Assembly (NCBI GenBank): GCA_010604095.1
Contig: JAABLG010000005.1
Location: 62,001 to 126,000 of the forward strand
Reading direction: 5' to 3'
From: Streptococcus vestibularis
Lineage (GTDB): Bacteria; Bacillota; Bacilli; Lactobacillales; Streptococcaceae
DNA length: 64,000 bases
Made by a program: the position numbers and the translations under genes. Under the pieces are notes generated by a model. The model was not told the origin of the DNA. It was given only the letters and a program-made list of their open reading frames with translations, and ran no database searches. Below are positions 54,692 through 63,650 of the stretch, one piece after another; position 1 is the stretch's first letter; each line of letters starts with the position of its first letter.

Positions 54692-55591
54692 TTGAGTATT
54701 AAGAACAGTATCGGATTAAGAATAAAAACTGAGCGTGAAAGTCAACAGATGTCACGTGAAGTACTCTGTTTAGATGGTAAGGAGTTGACCGTTCGCCAGT
54801 TAATTCGTATTGAAAAAGGAGAGTCTCTCCCTTCTTTGGATAAATTATCCTACATAGCAAAACGTCTGGGAAAAAGCATGGCTGACTTATTGGATCATGA
54901 CAGGATTGAAATTCCTGATACTTACTATGAGATGAAAAATCGTTTAATAAAGTTCCCAACGTACGGAGATAAGGAGAGAGTTAAACAGAAGTTGGATCTT
55001 ATTGAAGATGTGTATGATCAATTCTTTGATATTCTTCCAGAAGAGGAACTATTGACTCTAGATATTCTCGAAAATATATTGAGTTTTACCAGTTGGGAGG
55101 AGAGACCTAAAGTCGAAGAAATCTATGAAGATTTGTTTGAACAAGTCAAAAGAAAGAAGAAGTTTTCAACTAATGATTTGTTAGTTATTGATTATTATTT
55201 CTATCATCTTTATGGGAGAAAGCAGTATGATAAAAAGATTTTTGACAGAATAGCAGGTAGAGTATTAAAGCAAAACATTCCAACGGATGATGCTTATAAT
55301 ATTGCCTTATTTAATGATTTGATGGCTATAGCTGCTTTAAAGATTTCTCATGAGTCCTTCTCAGATTTCTTAACAGTAATAGATAAACTTTTAGCTGTCA
55401 TAGAAAAATCACAGTTTCATAGTTACAAACCAGGTGTCTATATTTTAGAAGCTAAGTATGAGCTTATACATAATGGAAACAAGAAAAAAGCTGCTGAAAA
55501 CTATGATAAGGCTATAATGTTTGCGTCGGTTTTAGAAGATTCCGTTTTGGAAGAAAAGACTCGAGCAGAGAAAGCGGCAGATGGTTTGTAA
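54692..55591 (+). CDS. comR: Competence regulator ComR (RRNPP/Rgg family)
   Basis: A 299-residue cytoplasmic pheromone receptor. The N-terminal HTH (about 1-66) is IGLRIKTERESQQMSREVLCLDGKELTVRQLIRIEKGESLPSLDKLSYIAKRLGKSM, very close to my memory of S. thermophilus ComR. The rest is TPR repeats that bind the ComS-derived peptide XIP, including LDILENILSFTSWEERPKVEEIYEDLFEQVKRKKKFSTNDLLVIDYYF. It starts with TTG behind AAAGGAG. With XIP it activates comS and sigX promoters through a dyad box. comS and an exporter follow directly. Confidence 0.94.
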   Translation: MSIKNSIGLRIKTERESQQMSREVLCLDGKELTVRQLIRIEKGESLPSLDKLSYIAKRLGKSMADLLDHDRIEIPDTYYEMKNRLIKFPTYGDKERVKQKLDLIEDVYDQFFDILPEEELLTLDILENILSFTSWEERPKVEEIYEDLFEQVKRKKKFSTNDLLVIDYYFYHLYGRKQYDKKIFDRIAGRVLKQNIPTDDAYNIALFNDLMAIAALKISHESFSDFLTVIDKLLAVIEKSQFHSYKPGVYILEAKYELIHNGNKKKAAENYDKAIMFASVLEDSVLEEKTRAEKAADGL

Positions 55592-55600
55592 ACAACTGCG

Positions 55601-55647
55601 TAGTGACATTTATGTCACTACTTTTTTTATAGTTAAACGTTTATCAT
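55601..55647 (+). promoter_or_regulatory. ComR box and promoter of comS
   Basis: TAGTGACATTTATGTCACTA (55601-55620) is followed by a T-rich tract and GTTTATCAT, with -10 TATCAT at 55642-55647. There is no -35. This is the arrangement of ComR-activated promoters. The same box and spacing recur at 13330. Confidence 0.88.
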
Positions 55648-55678
55648 ATAGTTAATAAAAATATTAAGGAGTTTAATT

Positions 55679-55747
55679 TTGAAAAACTTAAGAAAATTTT
55701 TAGTATTACTTATTGCAGCAGCACCATTCTTCATTATTTATTATTAA
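55679..55747 (+). CDS. comS: Competence pheromone precursor ComS, variant type
   Basis: A 22-residue peptide from a TTG start, with AAGGAG 7 nt ahead. It has a basic N-terminus (MKNLRKF), a hydrophobic middle (LVLLIAA) and the C-terminus APFFIIYY. The last seven or eight residues are the expected mature pheromone XIP after export and processing. It differs from the thermophilus/salivarius LPYF.GCL type and resembles what I recall for S. vestibularis (VPFFMIYY). It sits directly between comR with its box and the exporter gene. Confidence 0.87.
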   Translation: MKNLRKFLVLLIAAAPFFIIYY

Positions 55748-55759
55748 ATAGGAGTCACC

Positions 55760-57856
55760 ATGTCAAAATATCCATATATTTCTCAGGTTGATCAGCGTGA
55801 TTGTGGTGTAGCTGCCTTGGCCATGATTCTTAAAAACTATGGTTCATCTTATAGTTTGACTTATTTGAGGGAGTTGGCTCAGACTTCTCGTGAAGGCACT
55901 TCTGCGCTTGGCTTGGTTGAAGCAGCCAAGCAGTTGGGTCTTGAAACGCAAGCTATTCGTGCGGATTTAGACTTGTTTAAACAAGAAAATCTATCTTATC
56001 CTTTTATTGCACATGTGGTTAAGGATGGTGGTCTTCAACATTATTATACGGTGTTTGGTCAAGCCAAGGGTCAGGTCGTTGTTGGTGATCCAGATCCTAG
56101 CAAGAAGGTCATTAAAATGTCACTTGAGGAGTTTGCTAAGGAATGGACAGGGGTTACTCTATTTTTTGAACCAGGAGAAACCTACATTAAATATAAGGAA
56201 GAGGTACCTGGTCTCCTTTCATTCCTACCAATTTTATTTCGTCGTAAGGGATTGATAGCAGTCATTGTCTTGCTGAGTTTTCTAGTGACTCTTGTTAATA
56301 TTATTGGTTCTTATTATTTGCAATCTATTATTGACCGCTTGATTCCTCAAGAAGACTATGCTCTTCTGACCATGATTTCTCTAGGCTTGTGTATCGCTTA
56401 TCTAGCTCAACAAGTTTTTACTTTCTTCAAAGATTATCTATTGCATCGATTGGGTAATTACTTGTCCATTGCGGTCATCCTTCCTTATATCAAGCATGTG
56501 CTTTCTTTGCCTATTAGTTTCTTTAGTTCACGTCGTACTGGGGAAATCACGTCACGTTTTGGAGACGCCAATACCATTATCGATGCCCTGGCTTCAACCA
56601 TTTTATCGATTTTCTTAGATGTGACCATTGTGATGACTCTAGCCGTGGCTCTCATTTTACAAAACCCTTCGCTTTTTGCGATGACTTTAACTGTAGTACC
56701 TCTCTATGTTTTGATTATTCTAGCTTTCTATAAGCTTTTTGAGAAGGAAAATTATCAGTTGATGGAGGCAAACAGTCAAGTCAATACCTCCGTTATTGAT
56801 GATTTGAGAGGCATTGAAACGCTAAAATCTTTAAGAGTTGAAGAGAGACGTTATCGAGAAATTGAGGTGAAATTCCATGACTACTTGAAGAAGTCCTTGT
56901 CTAAGGCCAAGTGGCAATTAACACAAGATGGTTTAAAGACTGGGGTTCAGCTAGTTTCCAATGTCTTTATCCTCTGGTATGGAGCGCAATTGGTCATGGA
57001 AGGACAGCTATCTGCTGGTCAGTTGATTACCTATAATATGTTGCTGAATTATTTTACAACTCCTTTAATTAATATTATCAATCTCCAATCCAAAATTCAG
57101 CAGGCCAAGGTAGCCAATAATCGTCTTCAAGAAGTTTATGTTGTGGATAAGGAAGAAAAGGGAAAACTCAAGGATTTGTCCTTTAAGCAATTAACTCTCA
57201 GAGGTGTTAGCCATCGTTTCAGTTATCAGCAAGAGACTCTTAGTGATGTTGATTTGACCATTAACAAGGGTGAGAAGATTGCTCTCATGGGGCAGAGTGG
57301 GTCTGGAAAAACAACTTTGGCTAAAATTTTGTCGGGTTATTATACAAGGTCTGCTGGACATGTTTGTCTGGATAAAAGTGCCATTAGCCATGCAGAGTTA
57401 CGTCAATTGGTAACCTATGTCCCCCAGCAGACCTATGTGTTTACGGGAACCATTTTAGAAAATCTGCTATTAGGATTTGAAGGAGAAGTTGATGAGAGAA
57501 AACTTCTTAAAGTTTGCCAACAAGCTGATATCTTAGACGATATTCAAAAAATGCCACTAGGCTTTCAGACCCAAGTATCTGAAGATGGAGGCCTCTCTGG
57601 TGGTCAAAAACAGAGGTTAGCGATAGCAAGGGCTCTCTTGTCTAAACAACCTATCTTGATTTTTGATGAAGCGACAAGCGGTCTAGATAGTGATACAGAG
57701 AACAGGGTGTTGACTAATCTTGCTAAAATGAAACGAACAGTGATTTTCATTGCTCACCGAGCCAGTGTCCGTCAGCATGTTAGTCGCATAGTAACCATGA
57801 CTAACGGACAGGTCGAAGGAGATAGTCCTATTTTCAATCCGTTTCAGTTTATTTAA
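55760..57856 (+). CDS. Peptidase-containing ABC exporter (C39 family, ComA/BlpA-like)
   Basis: A 698-residue exporter that in this family cleaves double-glycine leaders and exports bacteriocins or pheromones. The N-terminal C39 peptidase has the catalytic Cys in QVDQRDCGVAALAMILKNYG, the His in GLQHYYTVFG and the Asp in VGDPDPSKK. Six membrane segments span about 160-440. The ATPase has [35 protein letters not shown] and IAHR. It starts 12 nt after the comS stop with TAGGAG, so it is very likely cotranscribed with comS. No Gly-Gly leader peptide gene is visible nearby. Confidence 0.92.
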   Translation: MSKYPYISQVDQRDCGVAALAMILKNYGSSYSLTYLRELAQTSREGTSALGLVEAAKQLGLETQAIRADLDLFKQENLSYPFIAHVVKDGGLQHYYTVFGQAKGQVVVGDPDPSKKVIKMSLEEFAKEWTGVTLFFEPGETYIKYKEEVPGLLSFLPILFRRKGLIAVIVLLSFLVTLVNIIGSYYLQSIIDRLIPQEDYALLTMISLGLCIAYLAQQVFTFFKDYLLHRLGNYLSIAVILPYIKHVLSLPISFFSSRRTGEITSRFGDANTIIDALASTILSIFLDVTIVMTLAVALILQNPSLFAMTLTVVPLYVLIILAFYKLFEKENYQLMEANSQVNTSVIDDLRGIETLKSLRVEERRYREIEVKFHDYLKKSLSKAKWQLTQDGLKTGVQLVSNVFILWYGAQLVMEGQLSAGQLITYNMLLNYFTTPLINIINLQSKIQQAKVANNRLQEVYVVDKEEKGKLKDLSFKQLTLRGVSHRFSYQQETLSDVDLTINKGEKIALMGQSGSGKTTLAKILSGYYTRSAGHVCLDKSAISHAELRQLVTYVPQQTYVFTGTILENLLLGFEGEVDERKLLKVCQQADILDDIQKMPLGFQTQVSEDGGLSGGQKQRLAIARALLSKQPILIFDEATSGLDSDTENRVLTNLAKMKRTVIFIAHRASVRQHVSRIVTMTNGQVEGDSPIFNPFQFI

Positions 57857-57964
57857 AAAATTTCCTTACTTATATGAAAAAAACTTAAGAAGTCTAACAT
57901 TTCACATCTTGCACCTATAAAGTTTCTATAGTATACTGTTAACATCATACTAAGAGGTGTAAAC

Positions 57965-58297
57965 ATGTTAGAGGCATATAAAAATTTTTGGTTAGGCTAT
58001 CTCGATTTTTATGGTCGTACAAAACGATCAGACTATTGGTGGGTAGTCTTGATTAATGGCGTTATCGGTAGCTTGATTTTCCTACTGATGGACTTACTTG
58101 GTCAAACAAAAGCTGCTGGCTTTACATTGACGGCTTTCATTTTATTCATAGCAGCAACAGCACTTCCTACAATTGCAATTCAGATTCGTCGTCTACGTGA
58201 TGCTGATTTTAATGTTGCTTGGATAGTTTTAAAGGCAACTCCTTTAACGGTAGCTCTCTGGGTAATGTACGCCTTCCCAACAAGAAATTCAAAATAA
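57965..58297 (+). CDS. DUF805 membrane protein, short form
   Basis: A 110-residue DUF805 protein. The conserved start AYKNFWLGYLDFYGRTKRSDYWWVVLINGVIGSLIFLLMDLL and the internal IQIRRLRDADFNVAWIVLKATP match the family and the homologue at 17937. It has three membrane segments. The function is unknown. It is a single gene with a promoter near 57932-57945 (TATACTG) and a terminator. Confidence 0.85.
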   Translation: MLEAYKNFWLGYLDFYGRTKRSDYWWVVLINGVIGSLIFLLMDLLGQTKAAGFTLTAFILFIAATALPTIAIQIRRLRDADFNVAWIVLKATPLTVALWVMYAFPTRNSK

Positions 58298-58305
58298 CTC
58301 CAATG

Positions 58306-58346
58306 AAAAAAGGGTGAGACTAGGAAATCTAGTTTCACTCCTTTTT
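58306..58346. terminator. Bidirectional terminator between DUF805 and DUF4173-like genes
   Basis: AAAAAGGGTGAGACTAG and CTAGTTTCACTCCTTTTT form a stem of about 17 bp with T-runs on both strands. Confidence 0.88.
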
Positions 58347-58347
58347 C

Positions 58348-59745
58348 TTATAAAATAAAGCTACCTAAGAGGCTAACGAGGGTAAAGCTGATAGTCGCAT
58401 AAAAGATGGCTAGACGAGTTGTTTGAATGGGTTTATAAAGTCTAATAAGCGTAAGGATACACCAAACGAAGAGCACGGTCACAAACCATCCTGACAGTAA
58501 GCGACGTGGTGTAATGCCATAAAGTGCAATATAGACCCCAAAGAGTTTCCAACCAGCGATAAGGGCAAAGAGGCTAGTAAAAGTAAAGAGTAGAGTACTA
58601 ATCCAACGGAGTCCTTTGTGGTTAAAGATATTTTCTTTTGAGTAAAGATAGAGTCCCACTAAGACACCAAAATTCAGAATAGAAACGCGAACCAATTGCC
58701 AGAAGCCCTGAACAGCCATATGTGAGGCTTGATGGGCTGGGATATTGACTTGGTTGAGAGAAAGTAGCTCTCCCATTTGACTTGTGGCAGTGAGTAAAAA
58801 TAGGGCATAAGTGAAGCAGAGACTTCCAATCACAATATAAGCTGCCAGTTTTGGGAAAAGACGGGTCTTTTTGAGACTAGTTTCAAGTTGAGTTTGACTG
58901 AGTGGCTTATCCTTGGCTAAATAGACTGCAGCCAGTTGGGCAAAAAGTCCCAAAGCTAGAGGAATACTTGAAAGCAAACGGAAGATGATTAGGCCACTGT
59001 TTTCGAAGTGAATGTTGAAGTTAAACAAAGTAGCAAGTGTCTGGAAAACTTGTTTCCAAAGTTGTCCGAAAGCAGGTAATACCTGACTGAGCTGGCTGGC
59101 AGCAAATATAGTAAGTATCAAGGCTACAAAAATACTAACTAAAATCATCCCCTTATGGAGCTGGCGGTTGTGTCGTTCTTCTTTAGAAAGTTCTTGCTTA
59201 GGTCTTGTTTTATAGGGGAGTGTAAAAACTCCAAGGAAAAAATATTTCAGAGGGAAGAGGCAGCTCGTGTAGATGAGGTCTATCCAAACCATAATTCCCA
59301 GTCTATTCTGGCTACTTTGTCCAGTTCGTGCCATTAAATAAAGTAGAAAACTGGCATGAAGGCAGAGCATTTGAGCACTTTCCCAACTGTCGTGTAGTCC
59401 CCAAAGACTTATTTGCAGACCTTGTAGGAGGCTAGTAGTCATAAATATTCCTGATTCAAGACGCATTCCTCTCTTTTCTTTTCCTGCCAGTAAACGACAG
59501 CCAAGTTCGACAGTCATTATGAGTACAATTATTGCCGGTAAGGCAAAAGAAAGATTGGTAAGATAAGCAACATAGAGGAAGCAGGCGACAAGTAAACCGA
59601 TAATCAAGCTCTTGAGTTTCCAGATGTCTCTTGGTGAAATATGTTTCAAGAGTTTTTTTGTTTTGGTTTGCAGACTTTCCTCTTCGTAGGGATACTCCTG
59701 AGAGACTACCTGTAAATCGGTATTGCAGTTATTTGTTTCCATCAT
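58348..59745 (-). CDS. Polytopic membrane protein, DUF4153/DUF4173-like
   Basis: A 465-residue protein with an N-terminal cytoplasmic tail (about 1-45) and 11-12 membrane segments. Among these are LIIGLLVACFLYVAYLTNLSF and the central MILVSIFVALILTIFAASQLSQVLPAFGQLWKQVF. The repeated aromatic/Leu segments and overall plan resemble DUF4153/DUF4173 proteins. The function is unknown. It has a strong GGAGAA site and is alone on its strand. Confidence 0.72.
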   Translation of the reverse strand: MMETNNCNTDLQVVSQEYPYEEESLQTKTKKLLKHISPRDIWKLKSLIIGLLVACFLYVAYLTNLSFALPAIIVLIMTVELGCRLLAGKEKRGMRLESGIFMTTSLLQGLQISLWGLHDSWESAQMLCLHASFLLYLMARTGQSSQNRLGIMVWIDLIYTSCLFPLKYFFLGVFTLPYKTRPKQELSKEERHNRQLHKGMILVSIFVALILTIFAASQLSQVLPAFGQLWKQVFQTLATLFNFNIHFENSGLIIFRLLSSIPLALGLFAQLAAVYLAKDKPLSQTQLETSLKKTRLFPKLAAYIVIGSLCFTYALFLLTATSQMGELLSLNQVNIPAHQASHMAVQGFWQLVRVSILNFGVLVGLYLYSKENIFNHKGLRWISTLLFTFTSLFALIAGWKLFGVYIALYGITPRRLLSGWFVTVLFVWCILTLIRLYKPIQTTRLAIFYATISFTLVSLLGSFIL

Positions 59746-60159
59746 AATTCTCCTTTAGATTTTAAATCCAAAGAAGACTTTATCATAAAAAATGAAGATA
59801 ATTGTTACGCAACCGTAAAATTACTAAAAATAGGTCTATGGACTTAGGACTAGAGAAGGAGAGAGGAATAAAACGCCACCATAAAAATTTTTCTCACACG
59901 AGATGATAGAATCTGGCTGATGATTGGCAGTATTTTTCTCATTCGAAAAAAGTGTTTGCCTAATTTATAAATGGTTTGTCCACCTTCATCCGAAATAGTA
60001 CAAGGAATCATCTTGCTTGATGGTCAAAAGTGACGCTATTTTTTGACATTTTATGTGAGATTGAGGCCTACAGTGATGTTGCAAAAATTCTGAAAATTCG
60101 TTGACATGTGTTGTCAAAGTAGTATGATATTAACATAAAAAAGAATTTAGGAGGTTCTT
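59746..60159. other. 414-nt gene-free region upstream of urease
   Basis: No convincing open frame longer than a few codons is present on either strand. The right end holds the ureI promoter, a CodY-like box and a dyad at the -35. The remainder is AT-rich, and I see no terminator, repeat or RNA structure in it that I would defend. Confidence 0.7.
60084..60128 (+). promoter_or_regulatory. ureI promoter with CodY-like box
   Basis: AAAATTCTGAAAATT (60084-60098) matches the CodY consensus AATTTTCWGAAAATT with two mismatches, directly before the -35 TTGACA (60101-60106). After 16 bp comes TATGAT (60123-60128). TTGACA and TGTCAA (60101-60117) form a dyad over the -35. CodY repression of the S. salivarius urease operon has been described; the box position agrees. 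Confidence 0.75.
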
Positions 60160-60675
60160 ATGTTAGGTGTCATCCTACTCTATGTTGGCATGGTTTTAAT
60201 GAGTAATGGATTTCATCGCTTGGAAGAGATTCCCGACAAATCAAATGTTGTCATGAATATCTTTACAGGTGGTTTGGGATTGATTCTCAATATTATTGTC
60301 ATTGCTTATGGGGCCTGCACAGGAAAAGGTGCTGACTGGTTTTATGGTAGTGCCACAGGTCTTTTGTTTGCTTTTACCTATCTTTATTCAGCTATCAATA
60401 CGATTTTTGATTTTGATCAACGTTTGTACGGCTGGTTTAGTTTATTTGTGGCAATTAATACGATACCAGCAGGGATTCTTTGCTTAACATCTGGATATGG
60501 TGGTAATGCTTGGTATGGTATTATTTGGTTCATGTGGGGTATTCTATGGCTAACTGCCTTTATTGAAATTAACCTTAAGAAGAACCTAGGGAAATTTGTT
60601 CCTTACCTAGCTATTTTTGAAGGAATTGTAACAGCTTGGATTCCAGGGCTTTTGATGCTTTGGGGCAAGTGGTAA
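60160..60675 (+). CDS. ureI: Urea channel/transporter UreI (AmiS/UreI family)
   Basis: A 171-residue membrane protein with six segments that lets urea into the cell, at low pH in the Helicobacter relative. It has LGVILLYVGMVLMSNG, GLGLILNIIVIAYGA, ATGLLFAFTYLYSAIN, WFSLFVAINTIPAGIL, WYGIIWFMWGILWLTAFIE and a final FEGIVTAWIPGLLMLWGKW. It is the first gene of the urease operon, with AGGAGG before the ATG. Confidence 0.95.
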   Translation: MLGVILLYVGMVLMSNGFHRLEEIPDKSNVVMNIFTGGLGLILNIIVIAYGACTGKGADWFYGSATGLLFAFTYLYSAINTIFDFDQRLYGWFSLFVAINTIPAGILCLTSGYGGNAWYGIIWFMWGILWLTAFIEINLKKNLGKFVPYLAIFEGIVTAWIPGLLMLWGKW

Positions 60676-60699
60676 GCATTGATTTAAGGAGGAAAAACG

Positions 60700-61002
60700 A
60701 TGCAATTGACAATGCGCGAGCAGGAAAAAATGATGATTAGCCTTGCGGCTATGATTGCTCAACGACGTAAAGACAAAGGAATCAAATTGAATCATCCAGA
60801 AGCAGTTGCTTTAATCACTGACTATGTGCTTGAAGGTGCAAGAGAAGGTAAAACTGTTGCCCAACTGATGGATGAAGCTCGCAATCTCTTAACACGTGAA
60901 GATGTTATGGAAGGTATTGCAGAAATGATTCCAATGATTCAAGTTGAAGCTACTTTTACGGACAGTACAAAACTGGTTACTGTTCATGATCCTATTCAGT
61001 AA
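60700..61002 (+). CDS. ureA: Urease gamma subunit
   Basis: A 100-residue structural subunit of urease. The conserved [55 protein letters not shown] and [21 protein letters not shown] sequence are present. The length is the family standard. A 24-nt gap with AAGGAGG separates it from ureI, and ureB follows after 11 nt. Confidence 0.97.
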   Translation: MQLTMREQEKMMISLAAMIAQRRKDKGIKLNHPEAVALITDYVLEGAREGKTVAQLMDEARNLLTREDVMEGIAEMIPMIQVEATFTDSTKLVTVHDPIQ

Positions 61003-61013
61003 GGAGAAGTGTA

Positions 61014-61325
61014 ATGATTCCAGGTGAATACCATGTGGCGAGTGAGCCAATTGATTATAACGGTGGTTACGAAGCCATTAGTCTTGAAGTGAAAAATGTG
61101 GGTGACCGTGCTGCTCAAGTGGGTTCTCACTACCATTTTTATGAAGCAAACGAAGCTGGTCTTCAATTTGATCGTGAAAAGGCGCGAGGCAAACGTCTAG
61201 ATATTCCAGCAGGTACAGCCATTCGTTTTGAGCCAGGTGAAACGAAAACAGTACAACTTATTGACTTTGGAGGGAAACGTCGTATTTTTGGTTTCAATAA
61301 CAAGGTCAATGGTTTCTTAGACTAG
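61014..61325 (+). CDS. ureB: Urease beta subunit
   Basis: A 103-residue structural subunit. It has [86 protein letters not shown], characteristic of UreB with the conserved GSHYHF. Together with UreA and UreC it forms the apoenzyme. Confidence 0.97.
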   Translation: MIPGEYHVASEPIDYNGGYEAISLEVKNVGDRAAQVGSHYHFYEANEAGLQFDREKARGKRLDIPAGTAIRFEPGETKTVQLIDFGGKRRIFGFNNKVNGFLD

Positions 61326-61340
61326 AAAGAGGACAAATCG

Positions 61341-63059
61341 ATGAGTTTTAAAATGGATCGTGAAGAGTATGCTCAACACTATGGACCAACTGTAGGTGAT
61401 AGCGTACGTCTTGGAGATACCAATCTTTTTGCAGCCATTGAAAAAGACTTTACTGTTTATGGACAGGAATCTAAGTTCGGTGGCGGTAAAGTTTTGCGTG
61501 ATGGTATGGGTGTTAGTGCTACGGAAACACGTGACAATCCATCAGTTGTTGATACCATTATTACAGGTGCAACCATCATTGACTATACAGGTATTATTAA
61601 AGCAGATATCGGTATTCGTGATGGTAAGATTGTTGCTATTGGTCGCGGTGGTAACCCAGATACAATGGACAATGTGGACTTTGTTGTGGGTGCTAGTACA
61701 GAAGCCATTGCTGCAGAAGGTTTGATTGTGACTGCTGGTGGTATTGACCTCCACGTACATTATATTTCTGCTGACCTTCCTGAATTCGGTTTGGATAATG
61801 GAATCACAACTCTCTTTGGTGGTGGTACTGGTCCTGCTGACGGAAGTAATGCAACAACATGTACGCCAGGTAAATTCCACATTACTCGTATGTTGCAAGC
61901 TGTGGACGATATGCCTGCTAACTTTGGTTTCCTCGCTAAAGGTGTTGGTTCTGAAACTGAAGTGGTTGAAGAACAAATCAAGGCAGGTGCAGCAGGTATT
62001 AAGACACACGAAGACTGGGGTGCAACTTACGCAGGAATTGATAATTCTCTTAAAGTTGCGGATAAATATGATGTTTCCTTTGCGGTCCACACTGACTCAT
62101 TGAATGAAGGTGGATTCATGGAAAACACTCTTGAGTCTTTCCAAGGTCGTACCGTTCACACCTTCCACACCGAAGGTTCAGGTGGTGGACACGCTCCAGA
62201 TATCATGGTTTTTGCTGGTAAAGAAAATATTTTGCCATCATCAACAAACCCAACCAATCCATACACCACAAATGCTATTGGTGAATTGTTGGATATGGTT
62301 ATGGTTTGTCACCACTTGGATCCAAAAATTCCAGAAGATGTTTCCTTTGCGGAATCACGTGTTCGTAAGCAAACTGTTGCTGCAGAAGATGTTCTTCACG
62401 ATATGGGTGCCCTTAGTATCATGACTTCTGATGCCATGGCAATGGGACGTGTCGGTGAGGTTGCTATGCGTTGTTGGCAACTAGCTGATAAGATGAAGGC
62501 TCAACGTGGTCCACTTGAAGGGGATTCAGAGTTTAACGACAATAACCGTATCAAACGTTATGTGGCTAAATATACTATTAACCCTGCTATCACTAATGGT
62601 ATTGCAGACTATATTGGTTCTGTAGAAGTTGGTAAATTTGCGGACCTCGTTATCTGGGAACCAGCTCAATTTGGTGCAAAACCTAAATTGGTGCTTAAGG
62701 GTGGTATGTTAACTTACGGTGTTATGGGTGATGCTGGTTCAAGTCTTCCAACACCTCAACCTCGTATCATGCGTAAATTATATGGTGCTTATGGTCAAGC
62801 GGTTCACCAAACAAATCTTACATTTGTTTCTCAATATGCCTATGATCACGGTATCAAGGAAGAAATTGGTTTGAATAAGATTGTTCTTCCGGTTAAGAAT
62901 ACACGTAACTTGACTAAGCGTGATATGAAACTTAATGATTACGCTCCAAAAACAATCCGTATTGACCCACAGACCTTTGATGTCTTTATTGATGATGAAT
63001 TAGTTACTTGTGAACCAATCCATACGACATCATTGTCTCAACGCTATTTCTTGTTCTAA
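61341..63059 (+). CDS. ureC: Urease alpha (catalytic) subunit
   Basis: A 572-residue nickel enzyme that hydrolyses urea to ammonia and carbamate. Nickel ligands are in [16 protein letters not shown], the Lys to be carbamylated is in [13 protein letters not shown], further His in [13 protein letters not shown] and [16 protein letters not shown], the flap Cys-His is in [16 protein letters not shown], and the Asp ligand is in [14 protein letters not shown]. It is full length and intact, so an active enzyme is expected. A terminator-like hairpin follows before ureE. Confidence 0.98.
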   Translation: MSFKMDREEYAQHYGPTVGDSVRLGDTNLFAAIEKDFTVYGQESKFGGGKVLRDGMGVSATETRDNPSVVDTIITGATIIDYTGIIKADIGIRDGKIVAIGRGGNPDTMDNVDFVVGASTEAIAAEGLIVTAGGIDLHVHYISADLPEFGLDNGITTLFGGGTGPADGSNATTCTPGKFHITRMLQAVDDMPANFGFLAKGVGSETEVVEEQIKAGAAGIKTHEDWGATYAGIDNSLKVADKYDVSFAVHTDSLNEGGFMENTLESFQGRTVHTFHTEGSGGGHAPDIMVFAGKENILPSSTNPTNPYTTNAIGELLDMVMVCHHLDPKIPEDVSFAESRVRKQTVAAEDVLHDMGALSIMTSDAMAMGRVGEVAMRCWQLADKMKAQRGPLEGDSEFNDNNRIKRYVAKYTINPAITNGIADYIGSVEVGKFADLVIWEPAQFGAKPKLVLKGGMLTYGVMGDAGSSLPTPQPRIMRKLYGAYGQAVHQTNLTFVSQYAYDHGIKEEIGLNKIVLPVKNTRNLTKRDMKLNDYAPKTIRIDPQTFDVFIDDELVTCEPIHTTSLSQRYFLF

Positions 63060-63078
63060 GAAAAAGTGTCATATAAAT

Positions 63079-63109
63079 GAGGCTGGAATTTTTCCTCCAA
63101 CCTCTTTTG
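63079..63109 (+). terminator. Terminator-like hairpin inside the urease operon
   Basis: GAGGCTGGA (63079-63087) and TCCAACCTC (63096-63104) pair with one mismatch around an 8-nt loop, followed by TTTTGT. It may attenuate expression of the accessory genes relative to the structural genes. Confidence 0.65.
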
Positions 63110-63129
63110 TATTTTATGGCGAAAACGTT

Positions 63130-63154
63130 TTTAGTGCTTTCTTAAAGCGCTAAA
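63130..63154 (+). repeat. Second hairpin between ureC and ureE
   Basis: TTTAGTGCTTT, loop CTT, AAAGCGCTAAA form an 11-bp stem with one G-T pair and no T-run. Just upstream CGAAAACGTTTTTA (63120-63133) resembles a CcpA cre site with two mismatches. Confidence 0.6.
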
Positions 63155-63197
63155 TGACTTTGATGCAGTTTTTAAATGTAATAGAAAAGGAAAAAGT

Positions 63198-63650
63198 ATG
63201 ATTTTTACAAAAGTAGATGCTCTTGTTAAAGATATTGATGTTGATAAATATCATATTGAAACAGTCATTCTTTCAAGTGATGATCTTAATAAAAAAATTA
63301 TTCGTGTGAAAAGCGACCACGGCAATGAATTTGGTATTCGTCTTGATAAGGGGCAAAAATTGCAAAATGGCTCTGCCTTTTTCATTGATGACCATCATGT
63401 TTTGGCGATTGGTGTTGAATCACAGGATTTGATTGTCATTTCTCCTAAAGATATGGATGAAATGGGAATTACAGCTCATATTCTTGGGAATACTCATAAA
63501 CCAATTGAGGTGAAAGATGCCAAGATTTATTTGGAAGTTGACCCTGTTGTAGAGCAAGTATTGACTCAAAAAGACATTGCCTACACGATTGAGGAAGTGG
63601 TCCTTGACAAACCCCTTCGTCACGTGAATTTGACTGCCCATGAACATTAA
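63198..63650 (+). CDS. ureE: Urease accessory protein UreE (nickel chaperone)
   Basis: A 150-residue metallochaperone that delivers nickel during urease maturation. It has [43 protein letters not shown] (UreE_N) and [34 protein letters not shown] (UreE_C), with the conserved GNTH His. The His-rich tail of some UreE proteins is reduced to TAHEH. It overlaps ureF by 11 nt. Confidence 0.95.
   Translation: MIFTKVDALVKDIDVDKYHIETVILSSDDLNKKIIRVKSDHGNEFGIRLDKGQKLQNGSAFFIDDHHVLAIGVESQDLIVISPKDMDEMGITAHILGNTHKPIEVKDAKIYLEVDPVVEQVLTQKDIAYTIEEVVLDKPLRHVNLTAHEH

Noticed and set aside
60041..60058. TTTTGACATTTTATGTGAGA upstream of urease, similar to a ComR box
   Set aside because: The arms are imperfect, the centre is 3 nt instead of 2, and no -10 lies at the 41-nt offset.
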